64,000 nucleotides of DNA. It comes from Ruminococcaceae bacterium UBA6353 (GTDB taxonomy: Bacteria; Bacillota; Clostridia; Oscillospirales; Acutalibacteraceae). The stretch covers positions 15,636 through 79,635 of the forward strand of contig DJRT01000024.1 in assembly GCA_002437905.1 (NCBI GenBank), given 5' to 3'. The notes under the pieces are model-generated. The model had not been told where the DNA came from. It saw nothing but the letters and a program-made list of their open reading frames with translations, and ran no database searches. Positions 51,916 through 59,141 of the stretch are shown in pieces. Numbering within the stretch: position 1 is the stretch's first letter; every line of letters starts with the position of its first letter. Both the position numbers and the translations under genes were made by a program.

Positions 51916-51944
51916 TTGACAACCGCCCGCTTTGGCGGTATACT
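51916..51944 (+). promoter_or_regulatory. Sigma-A promoter of hpt
   Basis: TTGACA (51916-51921) and TATACT (51939-51944), 17-base spacing, 38 bases before the start codon. Confidence 0.88.
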
Positions 51945-51982
51945 GGTACGGTCACAGAAAAAACAACGGAGGAAATAACAGT

Positions 51983-52534
51983 ATGCACAAGGATATCGAA
52001 CGGATCTTATTATCGGAGGATGAGCTGAACGCCATTATTACCCGGCTGGCCGGCGAACTGGATCGCGATTATGCATCGCCGGACAAGCGCCTGGTGCTGC
52101 TGTGTATTCTCAAGGGCTCTGTTGTGTTTATGGGTGAGCTGATGAAAAAGATCACCGTGCCGGTGGAGATCGACTTCATGCGGGTTTCCTCCTATGGAGG
52201 CAATACCAAAACCTCCGGCAATATCAATATCATTCTGGATCTGCAGCGTAAGGATATTGAGCAGTGCGACATCCTGATCGTTGAGGACATCATCGACAGC
52301 GGCCGCACGCTGTCGCACCTGTCGCAGTACCTGAAGCTCAAGGGTGCCAGGAGCGTGAAGACCTGCACGCTGCTGGACAAGCCCTACCGGCGCGAGGTGC
52401 CGTTCGATGTGGACTATGTGGGGCAGAACATCCCGGACGAGTTTGTGGTCGGGTACGGCCTGGACTATAACGAAAAATACCGCGCGCTGCCGTATGTCGG
52501 CGTGCTCAAGCGCGAGGTGTATGCGGGCACATAA
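51983..52534 (+). CDS. hpt: Hypoxanthine phosphoribosyltransferase
   Basis: A 183-residue purine salvage enzyme making IMP or GMP from base and PRPP. The PRPP motif is ILIVEDIIDSGRTLSHL; LVLLCILKGSVVFMGELM, DFMRVSSYGG and the KPYRREVPFDVDYVGQNIPDEFVVGYGLDYNEKYR ending are all typical. ATG 51983 follows CGGAGGAAA. It is transcribed alone from its own promoter to a strong terminator. Confidence 0.96.
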   Translation: MHKDIERILLSEDELNAIITRLAGELDRDYASPDKRLVLLCILKGSVVFMGELMKKITVPVEIDFMRVSSYGGNTKTSGNINIILDLQRKDIEQCDILIVEDIIDSGRTLSHLSQYLKLKGARSVKTCTLLDKPYRREVPFDVDYVGQNIPDEFVVGYGLDYNEKYRALPYVGVLKREVYAGT

Positions 52535-52549
52535 GCTGCCCGGAGGCCC

Positions 52550-52589
52550 TTTCAGCCGCCGCCCGTAGGGGCGGCGGCTGAAAATTTTT
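52550..52589 (+). terminator. Rho-independent terminator of hpt
   Basis: Stem tttcagccgccgccc / gggcggcggctgaaa (52550-52583) with a short loop, followed by ATTTTTC. Confidence 0.93.
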
Positions 52590-52596
52590 CTGTGCA

Positions 52597-52625
52597 TTGA
52601 AAAACTTGACGCTGTGTGGTATAAT
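52597..52625 (+). promoter_or_regulatory. Sigma-A promoter of the CobW-type gene pair
   Basis: TTGAAA (52597-52602) and TATAAT (52620-52625) are 17 bases apart; the -10 is extended by TGG. It lies 33 bases before the start codon. No Zur- or Fur-like palindrome was found beside it. Confidence 0.82.
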
Positions 52626-52658
52626 ACAAGTATCATTTTGCAGAAAGAGATGTGGATT

Positions 52659-53798
52659 ATGACAAAGATTGATATATTTTCTGGCTTTCTGGGAGCGGGC
52701 AAGACCACGCTGATCAAAAAGCTGATCAAAGAGGCCTATGCGGGGGAAAAGCTGGTGCTGATCGAAAACGAATTTGGCGAGATCGGCATTGACGGCGGCT
52801 TTCTGAAGGAGGCCGGCATCGAGATCACGGAGATGAACTCCGGCTGTATCTGCTGCAGCCTGGTCGGCGATTTCACCAAGGCGCTGCAGAAGGTGATGGA
52901 GCAGTTTGCCCCGGACCGCATCCTGATCGAGCCCTCCGGTGTGGGCAAGCTCAGCGATGTGATCCGTGCAGTGCAGAAGGTGGAGACCCCGGAGGTAAAG
53001 CTGAACAGCTTTACCACAGTGGCAGACGCCACCAAGTGCCGGGTGTATATGAAGAACTTTGGCGAATTCTATAATGACCAGATTGCTCACGCCAGCAGCA
53101 TTGTGCTCAGCCGCACGGACGGTATGGCGGAGGACAAGCTGGCAGCTGCGGTGGCGCTGCTGCGGGAGCACAATGCCACGGCCACGGTGATCACCACCCC
53201 CTGGCCGCAGCTGGACGGCAAGCAGATCCTGGCCGCGATGGAGCAGAAGAACACCCTGCGTGCGGAGCTGGAGCAGCTGGCTGAGGAAGAAACCTGCCCG
53301 GTGTGCGGCCATCACCACCACGACCATGAGGATGAGGATGCGCATGAGCACCATCATCACCATGATGAAGAGGAGCACGACCACGACCACGAACACCATC
53401 ATCACCACGATGACGATGACGAGTGCTGCTGCCATGAGCACGACCATGAACATGAGCATGAGCACGACCATGAACATGAGCATGAGCACGACCACGGGCA
53501 CCATCACCACCACCACGCGGACGAGGTTTTCCAGAGCTGGGGCGCAGAGACGGCGGCACACTATACGCCGGAATTTATCCGGCAGGCGCTGGAGCAGCTG
53601 GATGACGCGGTTTCCTACGGTGTGGTGCTGCGCGCCAAGGGCATCGTGGCCGGGGAGAACGGACAGTGGATCCACTTTGACTATGTGCCCGGCGCGCCGG
53701 ATGTGCGTACCGGCGGCGCGGATGTGATCGGTCGCCTGTGCGTGATCGGCTCCGGCCTGCATGAGGAAATGCTTGCCGAACTTTTCCGGGTGAAATAA
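52659..53798 (+). CDS. COG0523/CobW-type GTPase metallochaperone with His-rich insert
   Basis: A 379-residue G3E GTPase. The P-loop is GFLGAGKTTL (residues 8-17), Mg-binding IENEFGEIGIDG follows, and the metal site is CICC (CxCC) at about residues 65-68. The base-recognition motif is SRTD instead of NKxD. Residues about 212-290 hold a CPVCGHHHH motif and a stretch of more than 35 His alternating with Asp and Glu, a metal-buffering segment typical for zinc or nickel chaperones. A C-terminal CobW_C-like domain follows. It is coupled with another P-loop protein 18 bases downstream. Confidence 0.9.
   Translation: MTKIDIFSGFLGAGKTTLIKKLIKEAYAGEKLVLIENEFGEIGIDGGFLKEAGIEITEMNSGCICCSLVGDFTKALQKVMEQFAPDRILIEPSGVGKLSDVIRAVQKVETPEVKLNSFTTVADATKCRVYMKNFGEFYNDQIAHASSIVLSRTDGMAEDKLAAAVALLREHNATATVITTPWPQLDGKQILAAMEQKNTLRAELEQLAEEETCPVCGHHHHDHEDEDAHEHHHHHDEEEHDHDHEHHHHHDDDDECCCHEHDHEHEHEHDHEHEHEHDHGHHHHHHADEVFQSWGAETAAHYTPEFIRQALEQLDDAVSYGVVLRAKGIVAGENGQWIHFDYVPGAPDVRTGGADVIGRLCVIGSGLHEEMLAELFRVK
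53433..53494 (+). repeat. 24-base tandem repeat inside the His-rich segment
   Basis: The unit at 53433-53456 is repeated exactly at 53457-53480 and in part (14 bases) at 53481-53494. It encodes HEHDHEHE repeats in frame. Exact repetition suggests recent slippage and possible length variation of the metal-binding tail. Confidence 0.85.
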
Positions 53799-53816
53799 AG
53801 GAGACGAGGAACCACT

Positions 53817-54758
53817 ATGGAAATTCCGGTATATCTGTTTACCGGCTTTTTGGATGCCGGCAAAACAAGCTTTATCCAGACCACGCTGGAGGATAAGCGC
53901 TTCAACGGCGGTGAGCGCACGCTGGTGCTGTTGTGTGAGCAGGGCGAGGCGGAATTGGACGCCAGCCGCTTTCCGCACAAAAATGTGTTTGTGGAAACGG
54001 TGGAGGAGCCGGAGCAGCTGACCGAGGAGGCGCTGACCGGCTGGCAGAAGCAGCACCGCGCCCAGCGGGTGATCGTGGAATACAATGGCATGTGGATGCT
54101 CAGCGCGCTGTTTGAGCATATGCCGCAGAACTGGACGATCTATCAGGAGCTGATGTTTGCGGATGCCAACAGCATACTGGCCTATAATGCCAATATGCGC
54201 AATCTGGTGGTGGATAAGCTGACCACAGCGGAGCTGGTGGTCTTCAACCGCGCGCCGAAGCCGCTGGATAAAATGCCGCTGCACAAGCTGGTGCGCGGTG
54301 TTTCCCGCCGGGCGGATATTGCCTATGACCACGGCGGCGATGATGTGGAGTACGACGATATTGAGGATCCCCTGCCGTTTGATAAGGCGGCGCCGCTCAT
54401 TGAGATCAGCGAGGCGGACTATGCCCTGTGGTATCGCGATCTGTCGGAGGAGCTGAAAAGCTACGACGGCAAGAAGGTCACCTTCAAGGGGCAGGTTGTG
54501 GTGGATCATTCGGTGCCGGCAGGCTGCTTCATCGTCGGCCGGCCGCTGATGACCTGCTGCGCGGAGGATATCCGCTTTGCCGGTCTGGCCTGCGAGTGGG
54601 GCGGTGTGGCGCAGCTGAAGAACCGCGACTGGGTACAGGTGACGGCCACGGTGCGGGTACGCAAACACAAGTGCTATGACCGCGTCGGCCCGGTGCTGGA
54701 GGCGGAAAAGGTGGAGCCGGCGGCTGCTCCGGAGAATGAGGTGGCAACCTTCTATTGA
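53817..54758 (+). CDS. CobW-like P-loop protein fused to a YcgQ/DUF1980-like domain
   Basis: A 313-residue protein. Residues 1 to about 180 resemble a G3E GTPase: P-loop TGFLDAGKTSFI (residues 9-20), FADANSILAYNANMRN and a loss of the CxCC metal motif (the strand reads LLCEQGEAELD). Residues about 195-300 resemble the C-terminal OB-like domain of YcgQ-type proteins (TIGR03943), with KKVTFKGQVV, GRPLMTCCAEDIRFAGLACEW and a double Cys. YcgQ proteins work with a YcgR-type permease; none is adjacent. Context with the His-rich GTPase suggests a metal-handling pair. The fusion is read directly from the sequence; the role is inferred. Confidence 0.78.
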   Translation: MEIPVYLFTGFLDAGKTSFIQTTLEDKRFNGGERTLVLLCEQGEAELDASRFPHKNVFVETVEEPEQLTEEALTGWQKQHRAQRVIVEYNGMWMLSALFEHMPQNWTIYQELMFADANSILAYNANMRNLVVDKLTTAELVVFNRAPKPLDKMPLHKLVRGVSRRADIAYDHGGDDVEYDDIEDPLPFDKAAPLIEISEADYALWYRDLSEELKSYDGKKVTFKGQVVVDHSVPAGCFIVGRPLMTCCAEDIRFAGLACEWGGVAQLKNRDWVQVTATVRVRKHKCYDRVGPVLEAEKVEPAAAPENEVATFY

Positions 54759-54806
54759 GTGTTTTGCCGGTCAAAAATAAAATTTCAAATTTTTTTGCAT
54801 TTTCTC

Positions 54807-54834
54807 TTGACATCTCAAAAAAGAGGTGTATAAT
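54807..54834 (+). promoter_or_regulatory. Sigma-A promoter of the attenuated ABC importer operon
   Basis: TTGACA (54807-54812) and TATAAT (54829-54834), 16-base spacing. Both boxes match consensus. The 339-base gap 54759-55097 holds this promoter, a leader peptide gene and an attenuator. Confidence 0.88.
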
Positions 54835-54885
54835 ACACTCAATCGATGCAGACGGAACACCGTCGAGATGATTGCAGGAAAGGTA

Positions 54886-55057
54886 GGGTGAAACAGAATG
54901 GCACGGCTGACTCGTCGATTTTTTTACTATTACCGTAACGAACAGGGCTGTCAGACTGGTTTCACCCAGTTGGGATGCCGCTGAGCGGTAATACCCCCTG
55001 CGTGAAATCCGTGTGACAGTCCACCGGTTACCAAGATAGGTAGCCGGTGGACTTTTT
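54886..55057 (+). promoter_or_regulatory. Translational attenuator: protector, antiterminator and terminator
   Basis: Three competing pairings can be drawn. Protector: 54886-54894 (gggtgaaac, over the leader ribosome binding site) with 54959-54967 (gtttcaccc), 9 bp. Antiterminator: 54945-54965 with 55002-55022, pairing at 19 of 21 positions including two G-U. Terminator: 55019-55032 with 55039-55052, 14 pairs with one G-U, followed by TTTTT (55053-55057). The antiterminator shares 54959-54965 with the protector and 55019-55022 with the terminator. A ribosome stalled on FFYYY would free the antiterminator; untranslated or fully translated leader would favour termination. Confidence 0.82.
54898..54984 (+). 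CDS. Aromatic leader peptide (Phe-Phe-Tyr-Tyr-Tyr), 28 residues
   Basis: A short reading frame starting MARLTRRFFYYYRNEQG and ending at TGA 54982-54984. It begins 64 bases after the -10 box and has a purine-rich ribosome binding site (AGGAAAGGTAGGGTGA, 54877-54891). Codons 8-12 (54919-54933) are TTT TTT TAC TAT TAC. Five aromatic codons in a row in a leader that ends in a terminator are the hallmark of ribosome-mediated attenuation, in which ribosomes stall when Phe- or Tyr-tRNA is uncharged. The gene's purpose is to be translated, not to supply a product. Confidence 0.85.
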   Translation: MARLTRRFFYYYRNEQGCQTGFTQLGCR

Positions 55058-55097
55058 CTGTTTGCTCGAAGAAATACGAAGGAAAGAGGTAAGTCAA

Positions 55098-56060
55098 ATG
55101 AAAAAGATCATGGCAATCGTTTTGGCTGCCGCCATGCTGCTGCTTTGCTGCAGCTGCGGCAATGGGAATGCAACCAAGGGGGAGGATACCTATGTGGTGG
55201 GTATCTGCCAGCTGGCACAGCACCCGGCACTGGATGCGGCAACCGAGGGCTTCAAGGCGGCGCTGACCGAGGCGCTGGGCGATAAGGTCACCTTTGATGA
55301 GCAGAACGCCTCCGGTGAGTCCACCAACTGCGCCACCATCATCAACGGCTTTGTTTCCAAGAAGGTGGATCTGATCCTGGCGAATGCCACCCCCGCACTG
55401 ACCGCGGCCAAGTCGGCCACCTCCGAAATTCCGATCCTCGGCACGGCCGTGACGGCGTACAGCGTGGCGCTGGATCTGGATAATTTCAACGGCACGGTGG
55501 GCGGCAATGTTTCCGGTACCTCCGATCTGGCCGACCTGCAGAAGCAGGCGGACATGATCCTGGAATGGTTCCCGGATGCCAAGAATGTCGGCATGCTGTT
55601 CTGCTCCGGCGAGGCAAACTCCCGCTACCAGGTGGATGAGGTGAAGAAGGCGCTGGCCGCCAAAGGCGTGACCTGCACCGAATTCGCCTTCACCGACAGC
55701 AACGATGTGACCTCGGTGACCCAGAAGGCCTGCGAGACCAGCGATGTGATCTACATCCCGACGGATAACACGGCGGCCAACAACACGGAGGCCATTGCCA
55801 ATGTGACGGTTCCGGCCGGGGTGCCGGTGATCGCCGGCGAGGAGGGCATCTGCTCCGGCTGCGGCGTGGCTACCATGTCCATCAGCTACCGCGATCTCGG
55901 CTACACCACCGGTCAGATGGCTGCCAAGATCCTGAAGGGCGAGGCGGATATCTCCACCATGCCGATCGAGTACACCACGGCGACCCCGAAATACAACAAG
56001 ACGATCTGCGATAAGCTGGGCATCACCCCGCTGGATGGCTACGAGCCGATCGGCGAATAA
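55098..56060 (+). CDS. ABC transporter substrate-binding lipoprotein (TrpX-like)
   Basis: A 320-residue lipoprotein with signal peptide MKKIMAIVLAAAMLLLCCSC (lipobox around Cys18-Cys20) and an ABC_sub_bind (PF04392-type) domain: VVGICQLAQHPALDAATEGFKAAL, DEQNASGE, ILANATPALTAAKSAT, GTSDLADLQKQADMI and EGICSGCGVATMSISY. Relatives are the TrpX binding proteins linked to aromatic amino acid control. ATG 55098 has GAAAGAGG upstream. The FFYYY attenuator before it points to Phe or Tyr, but the ligand is not proven. Confidence 0.9.
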   Translation: MKKIMAIVLAAAMLLLCCSCGNGNATKGEDTYVVGICQLAQHPALDAATEGFKAALTEALGDKVTFDEQNASGESTNCATIINGFVSKKVDLILANATPALTAAKSATSEIPILGTAVTAYSVALDLDNFNGTVGGNVSGTSDLADLQKQADMILEWFPDAKNVGMLFCSGEANSRYQVDEVKKALAAKGVTCTEFAFTDSNDVTSVTQKACETSDVIYIPTDNTAANNTEAIANVTVPAGVPVIAGEEGICSGCGVATMSISYRDLGYTTGQMAAKILKGEADISTMPIEYTTATPKYNKTICDKLGITPLDGYEPIGE

Positions 56061-56075
56061 TTCCTCTTTTCCGGC

Positions 56076-56140
56076 GGGAGCCGGGCCAATGGTGCCCGGC
56101 TCCCCGGCCGGCCGATCCAAACGATCAAATCAGTTTGGAT
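56076..56140 (+). other. Two hairpins between binding-protein and permease genes
   Basis: Hairpin one pairs gggagccgggc (56076-56086) with gcccggctccc (56094-56104); hairpin two pairs atccaaac (56115-56122) with gtttggat (56133-56140). Neither is followed by a T-run. They probably stabilise the upstream mRNA end or act as processing sites, giving more binding protein than permease. Confidence 0.6.
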
Positions 56141-56208
56141 CCGCCATCAGCGGACGAACGGCTGCTTGTCCGTCGATGGCAGATCCAAGCATAAAGGAGA
56201 AGAATGAT

Positions 56209-57135
56209 ATGAGCTTCATCACAGCATTGCTCAATGCGCTGCCGGGCGCCACTGCACAGGGCCTGATCTGGGGGCTGATGGCTATTGGTGTATTCATCAC
56301 CTTCCGCATACTGGATGTGGCGGACCTGACGGTGGATGGCTCCATTGCCACCGGCGGCGCGGTGGCCGTTATGCTGATCCGTGCCGGATGGAATCCGTGG
56401 CTGGCGCTGCTGTGCGCCTTTGTTGCCGGCATGCTGGCCGGCCTGGTGACCGGGCTGTTCCACACCCGCTGCGGGATACCGGCCATCCTCGCCGGTATCC
56501 TGACCCAGCTGGCTTTGTACTCCATCAATCTGCGGATCATGGAGAGCAAGTCCAACCAGGCTGTGGGCGTGGATAAATACCCCCTGCTGGTCTCACAGCG
56601 CTATGTGCGGGATCTGGCACTGAACAATCCGCTGCCGCTGCTGCTGGTGTTTACGGCAGCGCTGATCGCCCTGCTGTATTGGTTCTTCGGCACCGAAAAG
56701 GGCTGCTCTATCCGTGCCACCGGGGCAAACCTTAACATGGCGCGCGCACAGGGTATCAATACCAATAACAATATCGTGCTGGGGCTGATGCTTTCCAATG
56801 GCCTGGTGGCCTTTGCCGGCGGCCTGCTGGCGCAGTACCAGGGCTCCGCAGATGTCAATATGGGGCGCGGCGCCATCGTGATCGGCCTGGCGGCCGTGAT
56901 CATCGGCGAGGTCATTTTCAAGCGGCTGCGTAACTTCAGCCTCAAGCTGCTGTCGGTATCCATCGGTGCCGTGATCTACTACATCGTGCTGCAGCTGGTT
57001 CTGCAGCTTGGTCTGAACACGAACGATCTGAAGCTCTTTACCGCGCTGATCGTGGCGGTGTTCCTCGGTGTGCCCTACTGGAAGGGCAAAGTGACCCGCG
57101 TGAAGACGAAAAAGGGGGAAACGATCCATGCTTGA
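56209..57135 (+). CDS. ABC transporter permease (TrpY-like)
   Basis: A 308-residue integral membrane protein with about eight hydrophobic segments, of the BPD_transp_2 type used in branched-chain amino acid and TrpXYZ systems. Recognisable are GLIWGLMAIGVFITFRILDVADLTVDGSI near the N-terminus, FGTEKGCSIRATGANLNMARAQGIN (cytoplasmic coupling loop) and GGLLAQYQGSADVNMGRG. ATG 56209 follows AAAGGAG; a longer in-frame reading has no membrane or binding-site support. The last 8 bases overlap the ATPase gene. Confidence 0.9.
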   Translation: MSFITALLNALPGATAQGLIWGLMAIGVFITFRILDVADLTVDGSIATGGAVAVMLIRAGWNPWLALLCAFVAGMLAGLVTGLFHTRCGIPAILAGILTQLALYSINLRIMESKSNQAVGVDKYPLLVSQRYVRDLALNNPLPLLLVFTAALIALLYWFFGTEKGCSIRATGANLNMARAQGINTNNNIVLGLMLSNGLVAFAGGLLAQYQGSADVNMGRGAIVIGLAAVIIGEVIFKRLRNFSLKLLSVSIGAVIYYIVLQLVLQLGLNTNDLKLFTALIVAVFLGVPYWKGKVTRVKTKKGETIHA

Positions 57136-57922
57136 GCTGAAAGATGTTTGCAAGACTTTCCACCCCGGCACGGTGAATGCCAAAGTGGCGCTTAATCATC
57201 TGAATTTGACACTGGAGGACGGCGATTTTGTCACGGTGATCGGCGGCAACGGCGCCGGCAAGAGCACCATGCTCAATGCCATCAGCGGCGTGTGGCGGCC
57301 GGATGCCGGCCAGATCCTGATCGATGGCATAGATGTGACCGCCATGCCGGAGCACCGGCGGGCAAAGCTGCTTGGCCGGGTGTTCCAGGACCCCATGATG
57401 GGCACGGCGCCGACCATGCAGATCGAGGAAAACCTGGCGCTGGCCATGCGCCGCGGCAAGCACCGCGGCCTCCGATGGGGCATCCGCAGTGCCGAGCGGG
57501 AGCAGTACCGCGAGCTGCTGCAGGAATTTGATCTGGGACTGGAGGATCGGCTGACCACCAAGGCCGGCCTGCTTTCCGGCGGCCAGCGGCAGGCGCTGAC
57601 CCTGCTGATGGCAACGCTGCAAAAGCCGCGCCTGCTGCTGCTGGATGAGCACACCGCCGCGCTGGATCCGAAAACGGCGCAGAAGGTGCTGGAGATCACC
57701 GATAAGATCGTGCAGGAGAACGCGCTGACGACCTTGATGATCACCCACAACATGAACGATGCCATCCGCTATGGCAACCGGCTGGTCATGATGCATGAGG
57801 GGCATGTGATCTACTCGGTCTCCGGCGAGGAAAAGCGGCAGCTCAAGGTGCCGGATCTGCTGAAGAAATTCGAGGAGCTGAGCCACGAGGTCTTTGCCAA
57901 CGACCGTGCGCTGCTGACCTGA
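57128..57922 (+). CDS. ABC transporter ATP-binding protein (TrpZ-like)
   Basis: A 264-residue ABC ATPase completing the importer. Walker A is GGNGAGKST, the Q-loop is VFQDPMMGT, signature LLSGGQRQALTLLMA, Walker B LLLLDEHTAALDP and the H-loop ITHNM. The DEHTA form after Walker B is typical for this transporter group. It overlaps the permease by 8 bases and ends before a strong terminator. Confidence 0.93.
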   Translation: MLELKDVCKTFHPGTVNAKVALNHLNLTLEDGDFVTVIGGNGAGKSTMLNAISGVWRPDAGQILIDGIDVTAMPEHRRAKLLGRVFQDPMMGTAPTMQIEENLALAMRRGKHRGLRWGIRSAEREQYRELLQEFDLGLEDRLTTKAGLLSGGQRQALTLLMATLQKPRLLLLDEHTAALDPKTAQKVLEITDKIVQENALTTLMITHNMNDAIRYGNRLVMMHEGHVIYSVSGEEKRQLKVPDLLKKFEELSHEVFANDRALLT

Positions 57923-57935
57923 ATGTGCTCTGCTG

Positions 57936-57968
57936 ACGCCCGCTTTTTCAAAAAAGCGGGCGTTAATT
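57936..57968 (+). terminator. Rho-independent terminator of the importer operon
   Basis: Stem acgcccgctttttt-like arms (57936-57963) followed by TAATTTT. The 270-base gap 57923-58192 otherwise holds the hup promoter and leader. Confidence 0.85.
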
Positions 57969-58063
57969 TTGCTTAAAGAGGGCAAAATACACGGGATATT
58001 CGCTGTTTTGCCCATATTTCGGGCCGAAAATTTTGTGAAAAGGACAAATTCTTTTGCGCCCAC

Positions 58064-58092
58064 TTGCAAAACGCGGCAGAATACGATATAGT
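58064..58092 (+). promoter_or_regulatory. Sigma-A promoter of hup
   Basis: TTGCAA (58064-58069) and TATAGT (58087-58092), 17-base spacing. The leader of about 95 bases ends in TTGGAGG. Confidence 0.8.
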
Positions 58093-58192
58093 ATAGGACA
58101 GGTGGTGCGGCCGCAGAGCGGCTGCGCCGGAGGCTATCTGTCCATAAGCGGGGTTGTTCCGCTGGAATAATATTTTTTGGAGGTATATCGTT

Positions 58193-58465
58193 ATGAACAA
58201 AGTCGAACTCATTGCTGCTGTTGCTGACAAGGCTGGTATGTCCAAGAAGGATGCGGAAAAGGCTGTTGCCGCTGTTTTTTCTTCCATCACCGATGCGCTG
58301 GCTGATGGCGGAAAGGTCCAGCTGATCGGCTTCGGTACCTTTGAGGTGCGCGAGCGTGCTGCCCGTACCGGCCGTAACCCCCAGACCAAGGAGATCATCC
58401 CGATTGCTGCTTCCAAGCAGCCCGTTTTCAAGGCCGGCCTGGCTCTGAAGACCGCGGTGAAATAA
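58193..58465 (+). CDS. hup: DNA-binding protein HU
   Basis: A 90-residue histone-like protein. It begins MNKVELIAAVADKAGMSKKDAEKAV and contains GFGTFEVRERAARTGRNPQTKEIIPI (DNA-binding arm with the Arg and Pro tip) and ASKQPVFKAGLALKTAV. It bends and compacts DNA as a dimer. Start at ATG 58193 after TTGGAGG. Codon use is that of a highly expressed gene. Confidence 0.97.
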   Translation: MNKVELIAAVADKAGMSKKDAEKAVAAVFSSITDALADGGKVQLIGFGTFEVRERAARTGRNPQTKEIIPIAASKQPVFKAGLALKTAVK

Positions 58466-58482
58466 GCTTGCCGATTGACAGA

Positions 58483-58514
58483 AGAACCGCCCGCTTGCCG
58501 GGCGGTTCTTTTTC
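58483..58514 (+). terminator. Rho-independent terminator of hup
   Basis: Stem agaaccgcccg / cgggcggttct (58483-58509) with a 5-base loop, followed by TTTTTCT. Confidence 0.92.
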
Positions 58515-58545
58515 TGCCGGCCGAACATGAATGGAGGTAACAGCT

Positions 58546-58788
58546 ATGCGTTTGGATAAATACCTGAAGGTTTCCCGCCTGATCAAGCGGCGCACCATTG
58601 CCAATGAGGCCTGCGATGCCGGCAAGGTGCTGGTGAATGGCAAGCCTGCCAGAGCCTCATATGAGGTGAAGGCGGGGGACGAGATCGCCATCACCATGGG
58701 GGCGCGGGAGCTGCGCGCCCGCGTGCTCTCGGTGCAGGAGACGGTGGCCAAGAATGATGCCGCCATGCTTTACGAGCTGCTGCAGTGA
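58546..58788 (+). CDS. rqcP: S4 domain RNA-binding protein RqcP (YabO)
   Basis: An 80-residue S4-domain protein: RLDKYLKVSRLIKRRTIANEACDAGKVLVNGKPARASYEVKAGDEI. In Bacillus, RqcP works with RqcH in ribosome-associated quality control, holding P-site tRNA during alanine tailing. ATG 58546 is preferred to in-frame 58531, which lies on top of the GGAGG site. It opens the yab cluster. Confidence 0.92.
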   Translation: MRLDKYLKVSRLIKRRTIANEACDAGKVLVNGKPARASYEVKAGDEIAITMGARELRARVLSVQETVAKNDAAMLYELLQ

Positions 58789-58847
58789 CATAATTGCGGC
58801 GCTTTCCCTCATACATATTACGAGATAATGGTATGGAGGGATGAAGC

Positions 58848-59126
58848 ATGGAACAACGCGAGCGCACGGAGCCGATGCGGCCGCATCAGGTGATCCTGCA
58901 GGACCGCCGGCAGCTGGAAATGACCGGTGTGACGGATGTTGACAGCTTTGACGACACAAGCATCAAGGCATATACCGCTCTGGGGGTGCTGACGGTCAGC
59001 GGCAGCGGCCTGCATATCCGCCATCTGGATCTGGAAAACGGGCTGCTGGCGCTGGAGGGGCAGATTGACACGCTGGCCTATGCCGATGTGGTGCGCGGCG
59101 GCTTCTTCAGCCGCCTGTTCCGATAG
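58848..59126 (+). CDS. yabP: Sporulation protein YabP
   Basis: A 92-residue protein of the YabP/YqfC family, required for a late step of spore formation. The core reads RRQLEMTGVTDVDSFDDTSIKAYTALGVLTVSGSGLHIRHLDLENGLLALEGQIDTLAY. TGGAGGGATG precedes the ATG. Its presence marks an endospore former. It is followed by yabQ after 15 bases. Confidence 0.94.
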   Translation: MEQRERTEPMRPHQVILQDRRQLEMTGVTDVDSFDDTSIKAYTALGVLTVSGSGLHIRHLDLENGLLALEGQIDTLAYADVVRGGFFSRLFR

Positions 59127-59141
59127 AGGAGGCTGCAGCGG

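Noticed and set aside
51901..51960. Purine riboswitch before hpt
   Set aside because: The leader after the -10 box is only about 38 bases, too short for the aptamer, and no conserved core is seen.
52606..52625. TTGACG and TATAAT as promoter pair of the CobW gene
   Set aside because: The spacing is only 8 bases. TTGAAA at 52597 gives the right 17-base spacing to the same -10 box.
53433..53494. CRISPR-like repeats
   Set aside because: The copies are contiguous without spacers, lie in frame inside a coding region and encode a His-rich tail.
54841..55057. T-box riboswitch before the ABC importer
   Set aside because: AGGTAGGGTGAAAC looks a little like a T-box core, but the AGGGUGGNACCGCG motif, specifier loop and stem I features are missing. 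The reading frame with FFYYY and the competing stems explain the leader better.
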